A DNA stretch of 37,744 nucleotides from Coemansia sp. RSA 922 (taxonomy: Eukaryota; Kickxellomycota; Kickxellomycetes; Kickxellales; Kickxellaceae): positions 1-37,744 of the forward strand of contig JANBQS010000091.1 in the NCBI GenBank assembly GCA_027577415.1, read 5' to 3'. The translations under genes and the position numbers were made by a program. The notes under the pieces are model-generated. The model saw nothing but the letters and a program-made list of their open reading frames with translations. It searched no databases and was not told where the DNA came from. How positions within the stretch are numbered: the stretch's first letter is position 1; the number at the start of each line of letters is the position of its first letter. Positions 1-11,300 of this stretch are shown piece after piece.

Positions 1-1422
1 TATTGTGACAATCGCATTGTGCTTCTTATTCCGTTGTTGCCTTTCACTTTGTTGAGCAAAGACACCAACTCAGATATTGAAACCATTTAGCAAGGGTCTT
101 CCCAATTATCAATCTTTTCTCTTTGTTGCAGTTAGTCATTGAAACCAAGCATATTCCATCGGCAAAAAAAGCGTGGGGAGACTGCAACCAGAGCTAAATG
201 AATTTATCTATCTCCTGGCAACAGGTTAAAAATACCATGACTCAGGGTTGGTCGGCATTGTCATATTAACTATGAACAATGCGGCCGAATCGGCATGGCC
301 GGTCAAATCGGTCGATTGTCACTGCATCCACTGTACTCGACCACGGGAGCGCAGATCGCAAGCCGGGGAGTAAGCCTCTAGCAGCGGCATTGCGTAGCAG
401 CAAAACCGTGCCACATTGTACAAATGGGGGAGGCGAAGTTGTCTCTGCCACTCGATGATGGTTTGCGCAATGAGTAACGGTAGACAACCCCTTGTTGTTA
501 CCCGCCTGATTGCAAATGCGATTCTTCAGCTTCTCATGTGTGAAACATGTGCTTTCGGCAATTTAAGCCCATGTGGACTAAAAGGAGTATATTGTTTCCG
601 ATTATAATGTATGTAATGCCATTCGGTACAAAAAGAATAGAAAAGAAGCATGTCTCGGAATAACCCAGAAATAGGCCAAACATTACGTCTTTGGATTGGG
701 CACCTTATGCAATTGAGGGTAAAATCCGTAATGATAGAGGACGAGGTTGGGGCTGGGGTCTTGTGGATCCGGAACCACACGGCGTGAATATCTTTGCTGA
801 TCATAAAGGAATCTTCGTCGGCGTTACCGTCAATTACTTTATTCTTTCAGCTGCATATTTAATGCCTTGTTTCGCCAACCAATTCCATATTTCCCACTCC
901 CCCCAATGCCTCGAAAATAAGGGAGAGGTAAGAAAATCCGCAGTTTTCTTGGCATCAAGCCATTCAATTGTAATTGCGCTCAAGGGCAAGCATTCGGGGG
1001 TATTCGATACAATAGCAGAGTCACTTGTATGTTTATCTGCCTGCCCGCTGCGCAGCTGCATGTATCGCTTAAATTTGAGGCGCAAGTTGGATTGTGCCCA
1101 TGTACCATTGTGTGTTCTCTTGTTCGTTTGCCCGAAACTAGATAAGTGGCAACATGATCGAGTGGTGGTCGATGTACGGCTTGCGAGAATCCCCTATTGC
1201 GCTCCTCCCTTCAACGGATCCGAGGCAAGTCAGCTGTTCTCAACATATAATGCACAGTTTGGTCGTCGTTTTGGGTGGAGGGGATGCCCTTTTTAGGGAA
1301 TAAAGGCGTAGTCGAACAACCCAATTAAGTCAATTTATGCAGTATCAGGCGAATAAAAATAAAAAAGAGCAAATAAAAAAGTGTGTGAATTGGCTTACTT
1401 CATAGCAGGCGTGGTCTCTTCT
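1..1422. other. Gene-free left flank
   Basis: I find no supported gene here. The longest open stretch is on the + strand at 691-1296 (about 200 codons). It opens at a TTG, lacks an early ATG and resembles no family I know. Several A/T-rich runs near 1355-1380 lie just beyond the 3' end of the sphingosine kinase gene, which is read on the - strand, and probably hold its polyadenylation signals (AATAAA-like in either orientation). The rest may be 3' or 5' flank of a gene outside the window. Confidence 0.5.
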
Positions 1423-4012
1423 CTACACGTTGAAGCTGAGGACAGAGCCGCCTCTCGATAGGCTTCCAGCAATAGACTCGGGTACCTTTACTACTGGCAT
1501 GGTGCCGACCCTAGCTGTTTGGCTTTCATTGAGCCACGGTGGGCAAATGATACTGATCAAATTGGCCAAACACTCGATCTTGATCGGACCCAGTTCAACC
1601 ACCTCGCCGTCAAGATCTACGATTCCAAGGTTGCCCACCAACCTGCACCCGTCATTAGTATCGGCTCCCTCATCGGCATCAGCGCCAAGTTCGGCAGTGG
1701 GCTTGCTATCGCCCACTTCGGTAATATGTGCCGCTGTGGGGATGGGTGTGTGAGTAATCGGCAGACCCAGTGCTTCTTCGCCAGGCAGTCCAATGGGCGG
1801 CGTCATAGCAGTGGGCTCGTTCATAGACATTGACGCTACTTCTGTCTGCGAGCGGATCGAGAATACTGCCTGTTTTGGGGGTCGCGGCCCATCGAGATAC
1901 TCGGTCGGCTCCACGCTGCCATAGAGAGTGGCGGCATTGTCGACTGGTTGCGACATTTCCCGCTTTCTAACAAAGATGTCCTTTAACGACTCCATCGGTC
2001 TGCCTACCGACGGCGGAGACGAGGCAAATCCTTGAACCAAAAGACTGCTATTGCGCCCAGCCGTCTGCTGATGATACGACGTGTAGGCGTGGCTGCGGAC
2101 TCTGACAGGAACCGGGGCTCGTGGCGAGATATTGCTAGTCTTCTCGCTTCCCTTGCTTATTGATTTTGACCTCATACTGGAAAATATCGGCATCGACAAT
2201 GGACGCGCACCATTGCCCGGTGGCTTGGTCAAACAGCCCGGCTTTTGAATGGCGAGGTGGCTCTCGGCGCTTCTATTCGTAGTACGTAGTCCAGTAGGCT
2301 CGAGAATAAAGGCGCGTACCTTGGCGTGTTCGACTCCGTCCTTGTTCATAAAATTATCTCGCGTAGAACTGGAGATATACGGAAGTATCTGCCACTTGCT
2401 CACTGCACCCGAGTAAACCAAGTCAATTGTGCCATCTGAGATACGAGCCCGCTGGCAGGCCAAGAAGCTGGCCGAGAGCCAAGGCACATTGGTGGCAATT
2501 ACTTGAGCAAATGGCCCCTCCACAGTCTTCCACCGCGGCGGCAATGAGCCCTTAGTGATTGGCAATTGAATGCCAGCTGTCAGTGTCGGATGCAAAGTAA
2601 CTGCCGGCTGGATATTAGGCGATAGCGAGGACCTAGTGGGCTGCAGCTTGGGCGAATCGCGACGAACCAGCGGCGAAGAAAAGCTAGGCGCTGGCAATCC
2701 CCATGGCTCATCCAGTCCTTGGTTAGTACGGTCGGCCAAATTAGAGACCGAGGAGCCATTAGCGTCGTTTCGCGTTAGACCATGGTTGTCTGCTGCATGT
2801 TGGCTCTCTGCTCCGCTATCGCTGGGCTCATGGTCGATGGCAGGCAGGTAGTGCAGTCGACCGCCGTAATAGCGCAGGCTCATCAGGCGGATGGTTCCAT
2901 ATAGATCTAGTCGCGCGGGCCCGGCCCAGCGCATGCGCTCCGACTCTATGTCGATATCAGCTATCAGACCCCAGGTCATAGACAAAAAGCAATACTCCGT
3001 GCTGCCGTTGGCTAAAGCAGCGCTCATAATATCCAGTGGTCGCGATTGCGCTTTGACGACAGCGACTGCAGCTTGTTCAGGCCACAGACAGTCAAGCGAC
3101 TTGGCTAGCCCATTGCCTGTACCAGCTGGAATGGCTCCCAGTGGTAGAGACTTGTACTTTGGCCAGTCGCTGCGCCGCAGAAATCCGTTGAGGATATCGT
3201 GCAAAATCCCGTCTCCTCCCATGGCTACGACGCAAGAATAGTCGGCGAGATCTTCGTGTTCGATAAAATCTGCTGCATGACTCGCCGATTCTGTGACTAT
3301 TAGCGTATATGGCGTGCATCCGATTTCGAAAATAGGTTTGACAATAGAATCAAACAGCTTCTGGCCCTTGCGTCGCCCAGAGATCGGGTTCAAAAAGACT
3401 AGGGCTTTTGCCTCAGCATCTACTTTAGATACAAAAAAAAAGGTTTTGCGGTTAGATACAAGAGTTCAAAAATAATGTGTACAGTTACAATTGACAGAGA
3501 GTGCTTACCTTCAAGCTTTGGTCGGATGGCACACCTCAGCAGGCTGATCCACATGGCGCACTCGTCTTCGTCATCCACTTTGAACGACCATGTATCGCAC
3601 AATGGTCGCTTTCCACTCTCACGTGACATGATGGTGTACACGGTAAAATGCGTGGACGATTCTATTTTGAGATTAGCCACTGACGCTGCCTCGAAGGATT
3701 TGAACTTGAATTTTCCTGGCGGAGACAGTGTGGCTCCAAACATGACGTCCATCGAGATGGTGAGCATGTTTGACGAACGACCTACAAGTGCTTTGATTAG
3801 TAATACGGGCAGACAGCTTGGTTGATAACTTGGTATGCAGTTGTTTCTGTTTACTTACTAGAGACTTCGTTCCACACTAGTCGGTCACGGTATAGTGCCA
3901 GCATGCCGCTAAGAAGGCCCTGTGTCGAGTATAGGGCGGCCTTGCTCTTCATTAGCAGAACCCTGCTGCCTTGGTCCTCCGCAGCGTCAAGCGTATCGGG
4001 TGCGCCGGGCAT
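1423..4012 (-). CDS. LCB4: Sphingosine (long-chain base) kinase, three exons
   Basis: ATP-dependent kinase making sphingoid base 1-phosphates, usually at membranes. My model joins exons 4012-3859, 3781-3509 and 3422-1423 (- strand), giving 808 residues. Both introns (77 and 86 nt) have GT..AG ends and keep the frame. The N-terminal ~140 residues resemble the PH-like domain of fungal and animal sphingosine kinases. The DAGK/SphK catalytic domain follows: FLNPISG near residue 152, GGDG at 211-214, then PAGTGNGLAKS and WGLIADIDIESE, which match sphingosine kinase rather than ceramide kinase. A long Ser/Pro-rich, probably disordered insert (about 340-735) separates the core from the last conserved block near the C terminus. 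The chosen start ATG (4012) precedes the first conserved block. An in-frame ATG at 4378 would extend the protein through a hydrophobic, intron-like stretch and is less likely. Confidence 0.88.
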
Positions 4013-4480
4013 ACTGAGTGAGCTACGATAAACTTTTTTAAAAAAGGATGGAAAGCGGATAATCAACCGAGATGGTCCAAGCGTGCAGCCCAGGTATACG
4101 TCCCCACTGGTAACTAAGATAAGATAGCTTGTTGTCCCTCCAACTTTATGTAAAGTTGAAAGCAAACAAAAAAAAGCTGATATAACAAAGAGTCGGGTTA
4201 GATCAATAAGCAATAATTGATGACTTGTTAAAAGAAAAGAAAAAAGGAAACAGAAAAGGGAGGAGAAAAAAAGCCTGTCAATCTGAAGACTGTATTCTGC
4301 ATAGTCGTGGCTGACACGGAGGTCGTAAGACCACAACAACTTTTTTTTTCTTCTTTGCTGAGCATATTGCCACTCCATATACAAACTCTTGGATGAAACT
4401 ACTGGCCTCGCTCTTTTTTCTCTCCCTCATCTCCCCACTTTTTTTGTTTTTTTTAGTCTACTGCCTTTTGCCTCGAAAGT

Positions 4481-5788
4481 TTATTGCAAGCATGCGACCG
4501 AGTTTGATTGACTGTATATGAGCGTTGGCAGTTTGGCCGGGGACAGGATCAAATCTATCGCAGTGCAAGCAGCGGCAGATGGCGGCAAAGATACAGTTTG
4601 CAGGTTGTTGCCCGTACTCATAGACCATACGCGGATCTGGTTATCGCTGCCAGCCGCTGCCACCAAGTCCTGGCACACGGCGAAACCTAGCCTAGTTGCC
4701 GACAGTAGCTCCGACGGCTGATGCAAGTAACCAAAACAATCGTTTGCGGCAAACACCTCAGACCGTCGTTCATCGGGCATACGGACATCCCACATACGCA
4801 CTCCGCTGTCCATGCTCGCTGCCACTAGTCTCCACCCATGAGCACCAACGCCGTGGACACTGGAATTTGACATCAAATCGGCTGAGAACAGACCTCGCTT
4901 GCGATCATGCTGGGCGCTGGCTACGCGAGTATCAAAGAGCCGCACGCGTCCGTCGCGTCCACCACCAACAAACACATGGGGGCTATCCAGGGCAAAGGCG
5001 GTACTCAGTATGTCGGTTTTTGTCTGTGCGCTAAACACTTCTCTCATATGCGTGTTGGTTATTGCTGCCACCGAGACTCGGCCGGTCAAGCCTACGGCTG
5101 TGTACGGTGGACTGCATAGGGGCGGACCGCTGGCAGTAAACACAGAACAATCGGCGTAGCGAAGTCTACTGCTGCCAGCGATAGCCACTAGGCCACCGCC
5201 CGAATGCTCGTCGCCTAGGTGGGCGGATATAAAGCGGTCTGCAATACGCCGGACGCTGACTATTTCGCCAGGCCCGCCCAGCAGCGCCACAGCTGGATTG
5301 TTATCGAGATCAGTTCTCCACAGAGACCCGTCTCTATGACCAATGACTGCTCGCTGACCATCACTGGCTATTGCTAATGCGCTTACGGTCGATTGTCTAT
5401 TTGTGTCGATGACTCGCGGCGTGGATCTGCTCAGATGGACAAACTTTAGGCGGTCTGAACTGAGCACTGGCCTTTGGCTAAACGACCGCTGGCGTAAAAG
5501 GAGCGGGAGCGCTGGAGTATAATCTACTGGGGCTGGCTGTTGTTGGATTAACTCAACTTGTAGGATGCGTCGAGTTTCGCGGTGCTCATCACGCTGCTCG
5601 GAGCTGTTGGCTGAGCGGCTGGCTGCCGGGAAATATCGCCGCTTTTCAGCATCCCACACAAACCCCGGAATCGGCCGTGGCCCACTGCTGGCGGAGTTTG
5701 TTGCTACTACTGTCTGTTGCGGTGTAGGCTCGGTTGTCGGAGATTGAGGTCGGGGCCGCTTGCGGGAGCGTTGATTACGTCTAGACAT
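4481..5788 (-). CDS. DCAF4-like WD40 repeat protein
   Basis: Single-exon protein of 435 residues. A basic, Ser/Pro-rich N terminus leads into the motif PGFVWDAEKRRYFP near residues 40-55. This resembles the 'PGFYYDPEKNRYF' element of DDB1- and CUL4-associated factor 4. The remainder is a WD40 propeller: repeat-like blocks include AIGHRDGSLWRTDL, VFVGGGRDGRVRLFDTR, VAASMDSGVRMWDVRMP and VAAAGSDNQIRVWSM. Proteins of this family are substrate receptors for CUL4-DDB1 ubiquitin ligases, and their targets are mostly unknown. The WDXR-like 'FDTR' and 'WDVR' sequences after repeats fit DDB1 binding (inference). The gene is divergent from the carrier gene at 6168. Other WD40 families remain possible. 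Confidence 0.72.
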   Translation of the reverse strand: MSRRNQRSRKRPRPQSPTTEPTPQQTVVATNSASSGPRPIPGFVWDAEKRRYFPAASRSANSSEQRDEHRETRRILQVELIQQQPAPVDYTPALPLLLRQRSFSQRPVLSSDRLKFVHLSRSTPRVIDTNRQSTVSALAIASDGQRAVIGHRDGSLWRTDLDNNPAVALLGGPGEIVSVRRIADRFISAHLGDEHSGGGLVAIAGSSRLRYADCSVFTASGPPLCSPPYTAVGLTGRVSVAAITNTHMREVFSAQTKTDILSTAFALDSPHVFVGGGRDGRVRLFDTRVASAQHDRKRGLFSADLMSNSSVHGVGAHGWRLVAASMDSGVRMWDVRMPDERRSEVFAANDCFGYLHQPSELLSATRLGFAVCQDLVAAAGSDNQIRVWSMSTGNNLQTVSLPPSAAACTAIDLILSPAKLPTLIYSQSNSVACLQ

Positions 5789-6167
5789 TTAATGTTACAT
5801 AAGATACAAATCGTTTTTTTTTTTTGCTTAGGTACCTTTCCTCGTGGCCACAACAACAAAAAAATCTGGAATTTGTGCCAATCCACTTGCTTATCGAAAG
5901 CCCTGTATGGGCACAAGGGATCTGACAAGGGACTGGAATTCCCCACCTGCATTTAGATTACGGCAAGTATGCGTAGGTTTCAGTCGCATGCATGAGATGA
6001 GAATAAGAAAATTACTGATTCACACGTCCTCAAATATCTTCTCAACGCGGGGAGAGGAGGATACTCCATTATCTCTATTTTTTCTTTTCAAGGTGCATAT
6101 TCTTTCTCTTTCCAGTTAGTTTTGTACATATACACATTTTTCTTCTATATTATCATAAGCGCAAACT

Positions 6168-7094
6168 ATGAGTTCTGAAGCCAAGGCAAAGGGCGGGTCC
6201 ATCGTTCACTTGGGTGCTGGTGCACTATCCGGTGTGACCTCATGTGTATTGCTCCAGCCGTTTGACCTGCTCAAGACCCGAGTACAGCAAAGCCATATGC
6301 AAGGAACGGGGCGCGGATCCGTTATACAAGTACTCCAGACAGTAGTACAGAGCGAGGGAGTACGGGGACTCTGGCGCGGGACGATTCCAACACTGCTGCG
6401 CAACGCACCAGGCACATCGCTTTACTTTTACTTTCTCAACCATACCAAGACGCTGAGTCTTTCAGCCGAGCGACGGATACTCGGCGATGCACAGCGCACC
6501 AAGCTCAGTGCAGCCAGCAACATGCTCGTGGGAGCGTCGTCGCGCGCCCTAGCAGGGTTCCTGCTGATGCCAGGCACTGTGCTCAAAGTGCAATATGAGA
6601 GCAGCCTGTATCGATACAAGGGCATGATGCCGGCTGTCATGGAGATCTGGCGGTCGGGCGGATTCCGCGGCTTTTTTGTCGGCGCCGTGCCCACTGCCAT
6701 CCGCGACGCGCCCTACGCTGGCCTGTATATGCTGCTGTACGAGTCTGTCAAATCTTACGAGCGCGCCTTTGCCGAGGGGCGGGGCATCAGTCTGCGCGAG
6801 ACTACGGTCACCATGGTTGCTGGCGTTTCGGCCGGACTGACTGCATCCTATCTGACGCAGCCGTTTGACTTGGTCAAAACGAGAATGCAGCTTCGTCCGC
6901 GCGAATACACCTCTGTTGCTCAGTCGTTTGTCAAGATTTTCCGCGAAGAAACCATGCTGGGCTTTTTCCGCGGCATCTCTCTGCGAGTCCTGAGAAAGGG
7001 CATCCAGGCCTCGCTGGTATTCACATTGTACGAGTGGGTTTTGCGAACCAATGCCGCCAAGAACTCTGCTCCATCGACTGCGCTAAAGGCCTAA
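6168..7094 (+). CDS. HEM25: Mitochondrial glycine carrier (Hem25/SLC25A38 family)
   Basis: Inner-membrane carrier of 308 residues, the usual mitochondrial carrier length. Three repeats of about 100 residues are visible. Repeats 1 and 3 have the canonical signatures PFDLLKTRVQQ (from residue 31) and PFDLVKTRMQL. Repeat 2 has PGTVLKVQYES, in which the acidic residue is replaced. That asymmetry, with a following Y-E-S-S-L-Y-R-Y segment, is typical of SLC25A38/Hem25. These carriers import glycine for 5-aminolevulinate synthesis, the first step of haem biosynthesis. The ATG at 6168 gives the expected short matrix-side N terminus. The gene converges on the uS10m gene with 81 bp between stop codons. 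Substrate assignment is by family resemblance only. Confidence 0.88.
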   Translation: MSSEAKAKGGSIVHLGAGALSGVTSCVLLQPFDLLKTRVQQSHMQGTGRGSVIQVLQTVVQSEGVRGLWRGTIPTLLRNAPGTSLYFYFLNHTKTLSLSAERRILGDAQRTKLSAASNMLVGASSRALAGFLLMPGTVLKVQYESSLYRYKGMMPAVMEIWRSGGFRGFFVGAVPTAIRDAPYAGLYMLLYESVKSYERAFAEGRGISLRETTVTMVAGVSAGLTASYLTQPFDLVKTRMQLRPREYTSVAQSFVKIFREETMLGFFRGISLRVLRKGIQASLVFTLYEWVLRTNAAKNSAPSTALKA

Positions 7095-7175
7095 TAGATT
7101 TGTATAGACATTTATTGCCAAAGTGTAAAAAAAAGTTCTTCTTTTTGTTTGTTATAAAGAAACAGATCTAACGAT

Positions 7176-8072
7176 CTAGTTGTCGGGCTTGGGTTGCGAA
7201 CCAGCACTTGTAGCCTGAATATCTGCCGATTTCTTTTTGGGCTCAGGCGGCGGCTTAGTAGCGTCTACAACTTCGCGTGTAATCGCCTCAATGCCAGCTC
7301 TTGGGCTTGCCTTCAGCTGGGCGACAACGTCCGATGCCATCTTTTCAATATCGCCACGGCTGTACACTGGGAGCTGTTTATAAGTAGTCCACAGACGCTT
7401 GCGGCCTCTCTTCACCACGCTTTCCAAGTAGTTTGACGACGAAAGCGCCTCCTGATCAATAGTACCCGGGTTGCCAGTCGTTATCGCATTCTCGATCTGC
7501 GCTCCAATATCCAGCGGCTCATACTCTGTCAGCTTGTAGCGCATTCCAATACCCGGAGGAATATTGTCATTAACGTACTTTAGCCACTTTTGCAATACCT
7601 CGGGATCAGTGTCTCTGATAACCAAAAGGCGCTTGTGCGTGCGCCGCTCAAACACCTCCATAGCCGATTTGTGCACAAACGGCGATTTGAGCACCGTCCA
7701 CCGACGCAAAACCGTTGGCAGACAGACTGTGCCCGTACAGGGGATGCGCATGCTGGCGGCTGCCTTGCGGCAAAAGGTCATGTAAAAGTCTAGGCGGTGG
7801 AGCTGGAACGACTTGAATGTCACACTGCATACTTGGATTCCGTGAGGTGCTGGGAGAATAACTGGGTTCTCATAGATCGGATCAGTGTCCTTGAGAGACA
7901 TGTGTTGCTCCTTTTTGCGAATGTCGATGCCCAACACTTTGTCCAGAATCTTTGAGTACGTTGTCGCATTGCGAAGCCCGATAACAACACTCGTTGCTGC
8001 TACTAGCGGCCGTGAGACCCCAAGCGCTGGTCTAGCCATATGGCCCACGCGCGACGCAATCGACCGCAGCAT
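7176..8072 (-). CDS. RSM10: Mitochondrial small-subunit ribosomal protein uS10m
   Basis: Component of the mitoribosomal small subunit head, 298 residues. The uS10 fold is recognisable in the middle: VTFKSFQLHRLDFYMTFCRKAA, then IPCTGTVCLPTVLRRWTVLKSPFVHK, EVFERRTHKRLL and the C-terminal strand ending KLTEYEPLD. The first ~45 residues are Arg/Ser/Ala-rich with almost no acidic residues, as expected for a mitochondrial presequence. The frame is open for 31 codons upstream, but that part is hydrophobic and starts in an A/T-rich promoter, so I chose the ATG at 8072. A C-terminal extension of about 130 residues ends in a Pro/Lys-rich tail, and its function is unknown. The gene is divergent from MAK21, with 240 bp between start codons. 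Confidence 0.9.
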   Translation of the reverse strand: MLRSIASRVGHMARPALGVSRPLVAATSVVIGLRNATTYSKILDKVLGIDIRKKEQHMSLKDTDPIYENPVILPAPHGIQVCSVTFKSFQLHRLDFYMTFCRKAAASMRIPCTGTVCLPTVLRRWTVLKSPFVHKSAMEVFERRTHKRLLVIRDTDPEVLQKWLKYVNDNIPPGIGMRYKLTEYEPLDIGAQIENAITTGNPGTIDQEALSSSNYLESVVKRGRKRLWTTYKQLPVYSRGDIEKMASDVVAQLKASPRAGIEAITREVVDATKPPPEPKKKSADIQATSAGSQPKPDN

Positions 8073-8312
8073 TTTAGAAGAGGAAAAAAAAAAAGAAAAC
8101 AGATAAGGCGAAAAAAGCAAGTAAATCTTGCCACAGGCTTTCAAGTCGATGTGAAGACCAAGCATTGATAATCAAATAATCAAATCAATCGATAATTTTA
8201 TTTGAAAAAAATATTTATGAGCAAGGCGCAGTTGCAACATTGCACTCCTTTGCTTCACTGTCTCTATACTTTTATATATTTACTTTTATATTCGCGGTTC
8301 TGATACTATAGA

Positions 8313-11300
8313 ATGGCAAAGAAGGACGGTGGTGTACAGCGTGGGAAGCCCAACAACAAAAAGGTACACTCACTCCATAAACGAATACTGATGCTAGCGC
8401 ACATACCATGAACGCCTAGAGTTGCAGATCAGTCTTGGATATTGCTTAACCCAACTAACTAATCAAAATTTGTATATAATCACTGTCAATAGGCACCACA
8501 AGCCGATGTTGCCGTGAGCGAGGAGGCAAACGCAGGCCCGGGTGACGCAGTTCTGTGGGAGGAGATACAGAAGCTGGGCGGTGGCATGGACGACTTGAAC
8601 TTGCTCCAGGACATTGACACAGGAAAGTCTGGCAAATCGTCGGCCAAATCGCAAAAGGTCGACAAGAAGGCGCTGCAGGGCGACCTAGCCGCATTTGCAA
8701 AGTCCTTGGGCCTGGCTACCAGCATCCCCGACTTTGTAGGCCTGACTGAGAGCGAGCAAAAGCAGGTAGCGAACGACAAAAAGCCAGAGACAAAGAAGAG
8801 CAAGGACAAGCACGGCGCCAAGAGCGATTCTGCCGCGACTGAGGCCACACCAAAGACCGCCGCCGTTCCGACCGCCACAACAGCAGCAGCAGCAAAGAAG
8901 GAAAAGAAGGGCAAAGACACGCGCGGCTCTAAGGGCGATTCTGTTGCTGCCGAAGCGGCGCCAAAGACTGTCGCCGTTCCAGCTACAACGACAGCCACAC
9001 CGGCGAAGAAGGAGAAGAAGGCGAAGAAAGACAGCAGCAAGGCCGTTGATACTCAGGAGGATGTTGTCGATATCCCTGGGTTCAAGGTCAAGTCGGCTAT
9101 GGACTCGATGCCACAGACCAAGTCTAGCAAGCTCACGATCGAGCCCATGCCTCAGTGGTTCTCGGTTGCCTTGGGCGCACTCGAGACGGACGAAGGCGCG
9201 GCAAAGCCCACCGAGGACGAAGTACTCCAAAAGTCTGCCTATGCCGAGCAGCTCTTGGACGGCGAAAACGCGCTCTACGATAAACGCGGGGCCAACAAAA
9301 AGTCGCTATCGACGTCCGATCGGTCCTTTGTCTCCAACATCTTGTCGTCCGGTACGCTGTCCGATCGAGTGTCGGCCCTGACGCTGATTGTGCAAGAGAG
9401 TCCCGTGCACAACCTAAAGTCGCTCGGTCAGCTCATGGCGATGGTGCAGAAGAAGAACCGCCGCGAGGCGCTGATGGCTGTTGGCAGCGTCAAGGATCTG
9501 ATGTCGCTTAATCTGCTGCCACCTAACCGTAAGCTCAAGTACTTTGCTGACCAGCCGATCAACGCCCGTGGCATCACGAACGCGCACTGGATAATGTGGG
9601 CCTTTGAGGACAAGCTGAAGCGGCATTACTTTGACCTCATCCAAGTGATGGAGTCCATGTCGTACGACCCCGTACTGCACACGAGGCAGAACATGGTCAA
9701 CTACTTTGAGGAGCTGCTCGAGCAAAAGCCAGAGCAGGAGCAGAATCTGCTGCGCTTGCTAGTCAACAAGCTCGGCGATAACGAGCGTCAGCTGGCGGCC
9801 AAGGCGTCGTACTTGCTGCTCAAGCTGCTCAACGTCCACCCGAACATGAAGTACGTTGTCGTCAAGACCGTTCAAGAGCTGTTGCTGACAAAGTCGTCGA
9901 CCAAGGAGCGCACGCAGTACTATACCATGATCACGCTGAACCAGATCATCCTCTCATCAAAGGACGTCTCTACGGCCAACTTGCTACTCGAGGTCTACTT
10001 TATTTTCTTCACCAAGCTGCTCAAGATTACCAAGGACAATGACGAGGCTGAAGCAGAGGCTGCCAACGACGAAGCCGACAGCGATAGCGAGAAGACACGC
10101 AAGGCCGCTGCCGATACTAAGCCGGCCGGCAAGAAGGGCGCTCCAAAGAAGGTGTACATTGGACAAAAGGCGATGCTCAAGGCCAAGGAGGACGCCGAGA
10201 AGAAGCGCGCCGAGGAGGAGCGCTCGATGGACAACAAGTTGCTGGCGGCTATCCTCACTGGTCTGAACCGCGCGTTGCCCTTCTCAAAGATGGACGATGA
10301 GGTCATGGACAAGCACATTGGCGTGATCTTCCAGATCGCTCATGCCGGCAACTTTAATACCGTCGTGCAGTCGCTTGTCTTGTTGAACCAAGTCGTGCGT
10401 ATTCGGCCCGGGATCGGCGACCGCTTCTACCGCACGCTGTACGACTCGCTTCTGGACCCGCGTCTCGACAGCACCTCCAAGAAGGCCATGTACCTTAACG
10501 TCCTCTTCCGCGCGCTAAAGGCCGACAGCGACATTCCTCGCGTGATGGCCTTTATCAAGCGCATCATGCAAGTGTGCTTGTATAACCAGGCCGAGTTTGT
10601 CTCGGGCGCGCTGTTCTTGGTGTCTCAGATCCTCAGCCTCAACCCACAGATCTACAAGATGCTGACACAGCCCGAAGACGATGACGACGACGATGACGAA
10701 AAGGCAGAGGCGAGCCGCACCAAGTATGATGCTCAGAAGCGCGATCCGCGTTACGCCCAGGCCGACGCCAGCTGTATGTGGGAGGCCACCTTGCTTATGC
10801 GCCACTTCCACCCGTCCGTTACGCACTCGATCAAGCAGATCTTTGATGGTGAGCAAGTGCCGGCTATCAGCAACTTGCACAACCACTCGCTCACGCACTT
10901 CCTTGACCGCTTTGTCTTCCGCAAGCCCAAGGGCGAGGAAGGCAGCGGAGGGGTCGACGAGGACGGCGAGCGGATCGGCGCGGCTCCAACGGCAAAGGTC
11001 TCCACGCATCGCGGCCAGTCTATCATGCAGCCTGTCATCCAAAAGGATGGACCCGATATGGAGCTGGGGCCCAACCGGACCCGGGTGGCTACTGGCGACT
11101 ACCTTATTGCCTCCAAGCGCACGGGCGGCGTTGTTGGTGGACTCGATCTTACGCTGGACTCGATCGCCGACTTGCAAAAGTCTGACGTGCCGCCAGATGA
11201 GCAGTTCTTCCACCAGTTCTTCCAGACCAAGAAGGCTCGCATGGGCAAAAAGGTCAAGAAGAGCAAGCGGTCTGCCGCTGGCGGTGACGCCGAGTTTGCT

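Noticed and set aside
691..1296. Open frame of about 200 codons on the + strand
   Set aside because: It opens at TTG, has no early ATG, shows no recognisable domain, and its amino-acid make-up (many Cys, Phe, His) looks like translated non-coding DNA.
3859..4378. N-terminal extension of the sphingosine kinase from the ATG at 4378
   Set aside because: The extra 122 residues are largely hydrophobic or encoded by T-rich, intron-like DNA, while the ATG at 4012 starts just before family-like sequence. Kept only as an alternative.
8486..9040. 184-codon antisense frame rich in Phe and Ala over the MAK21 linker
   Set aside because: It mirrors the Lys/Ala-rich repeats of the sense strand and is not an independent gene.
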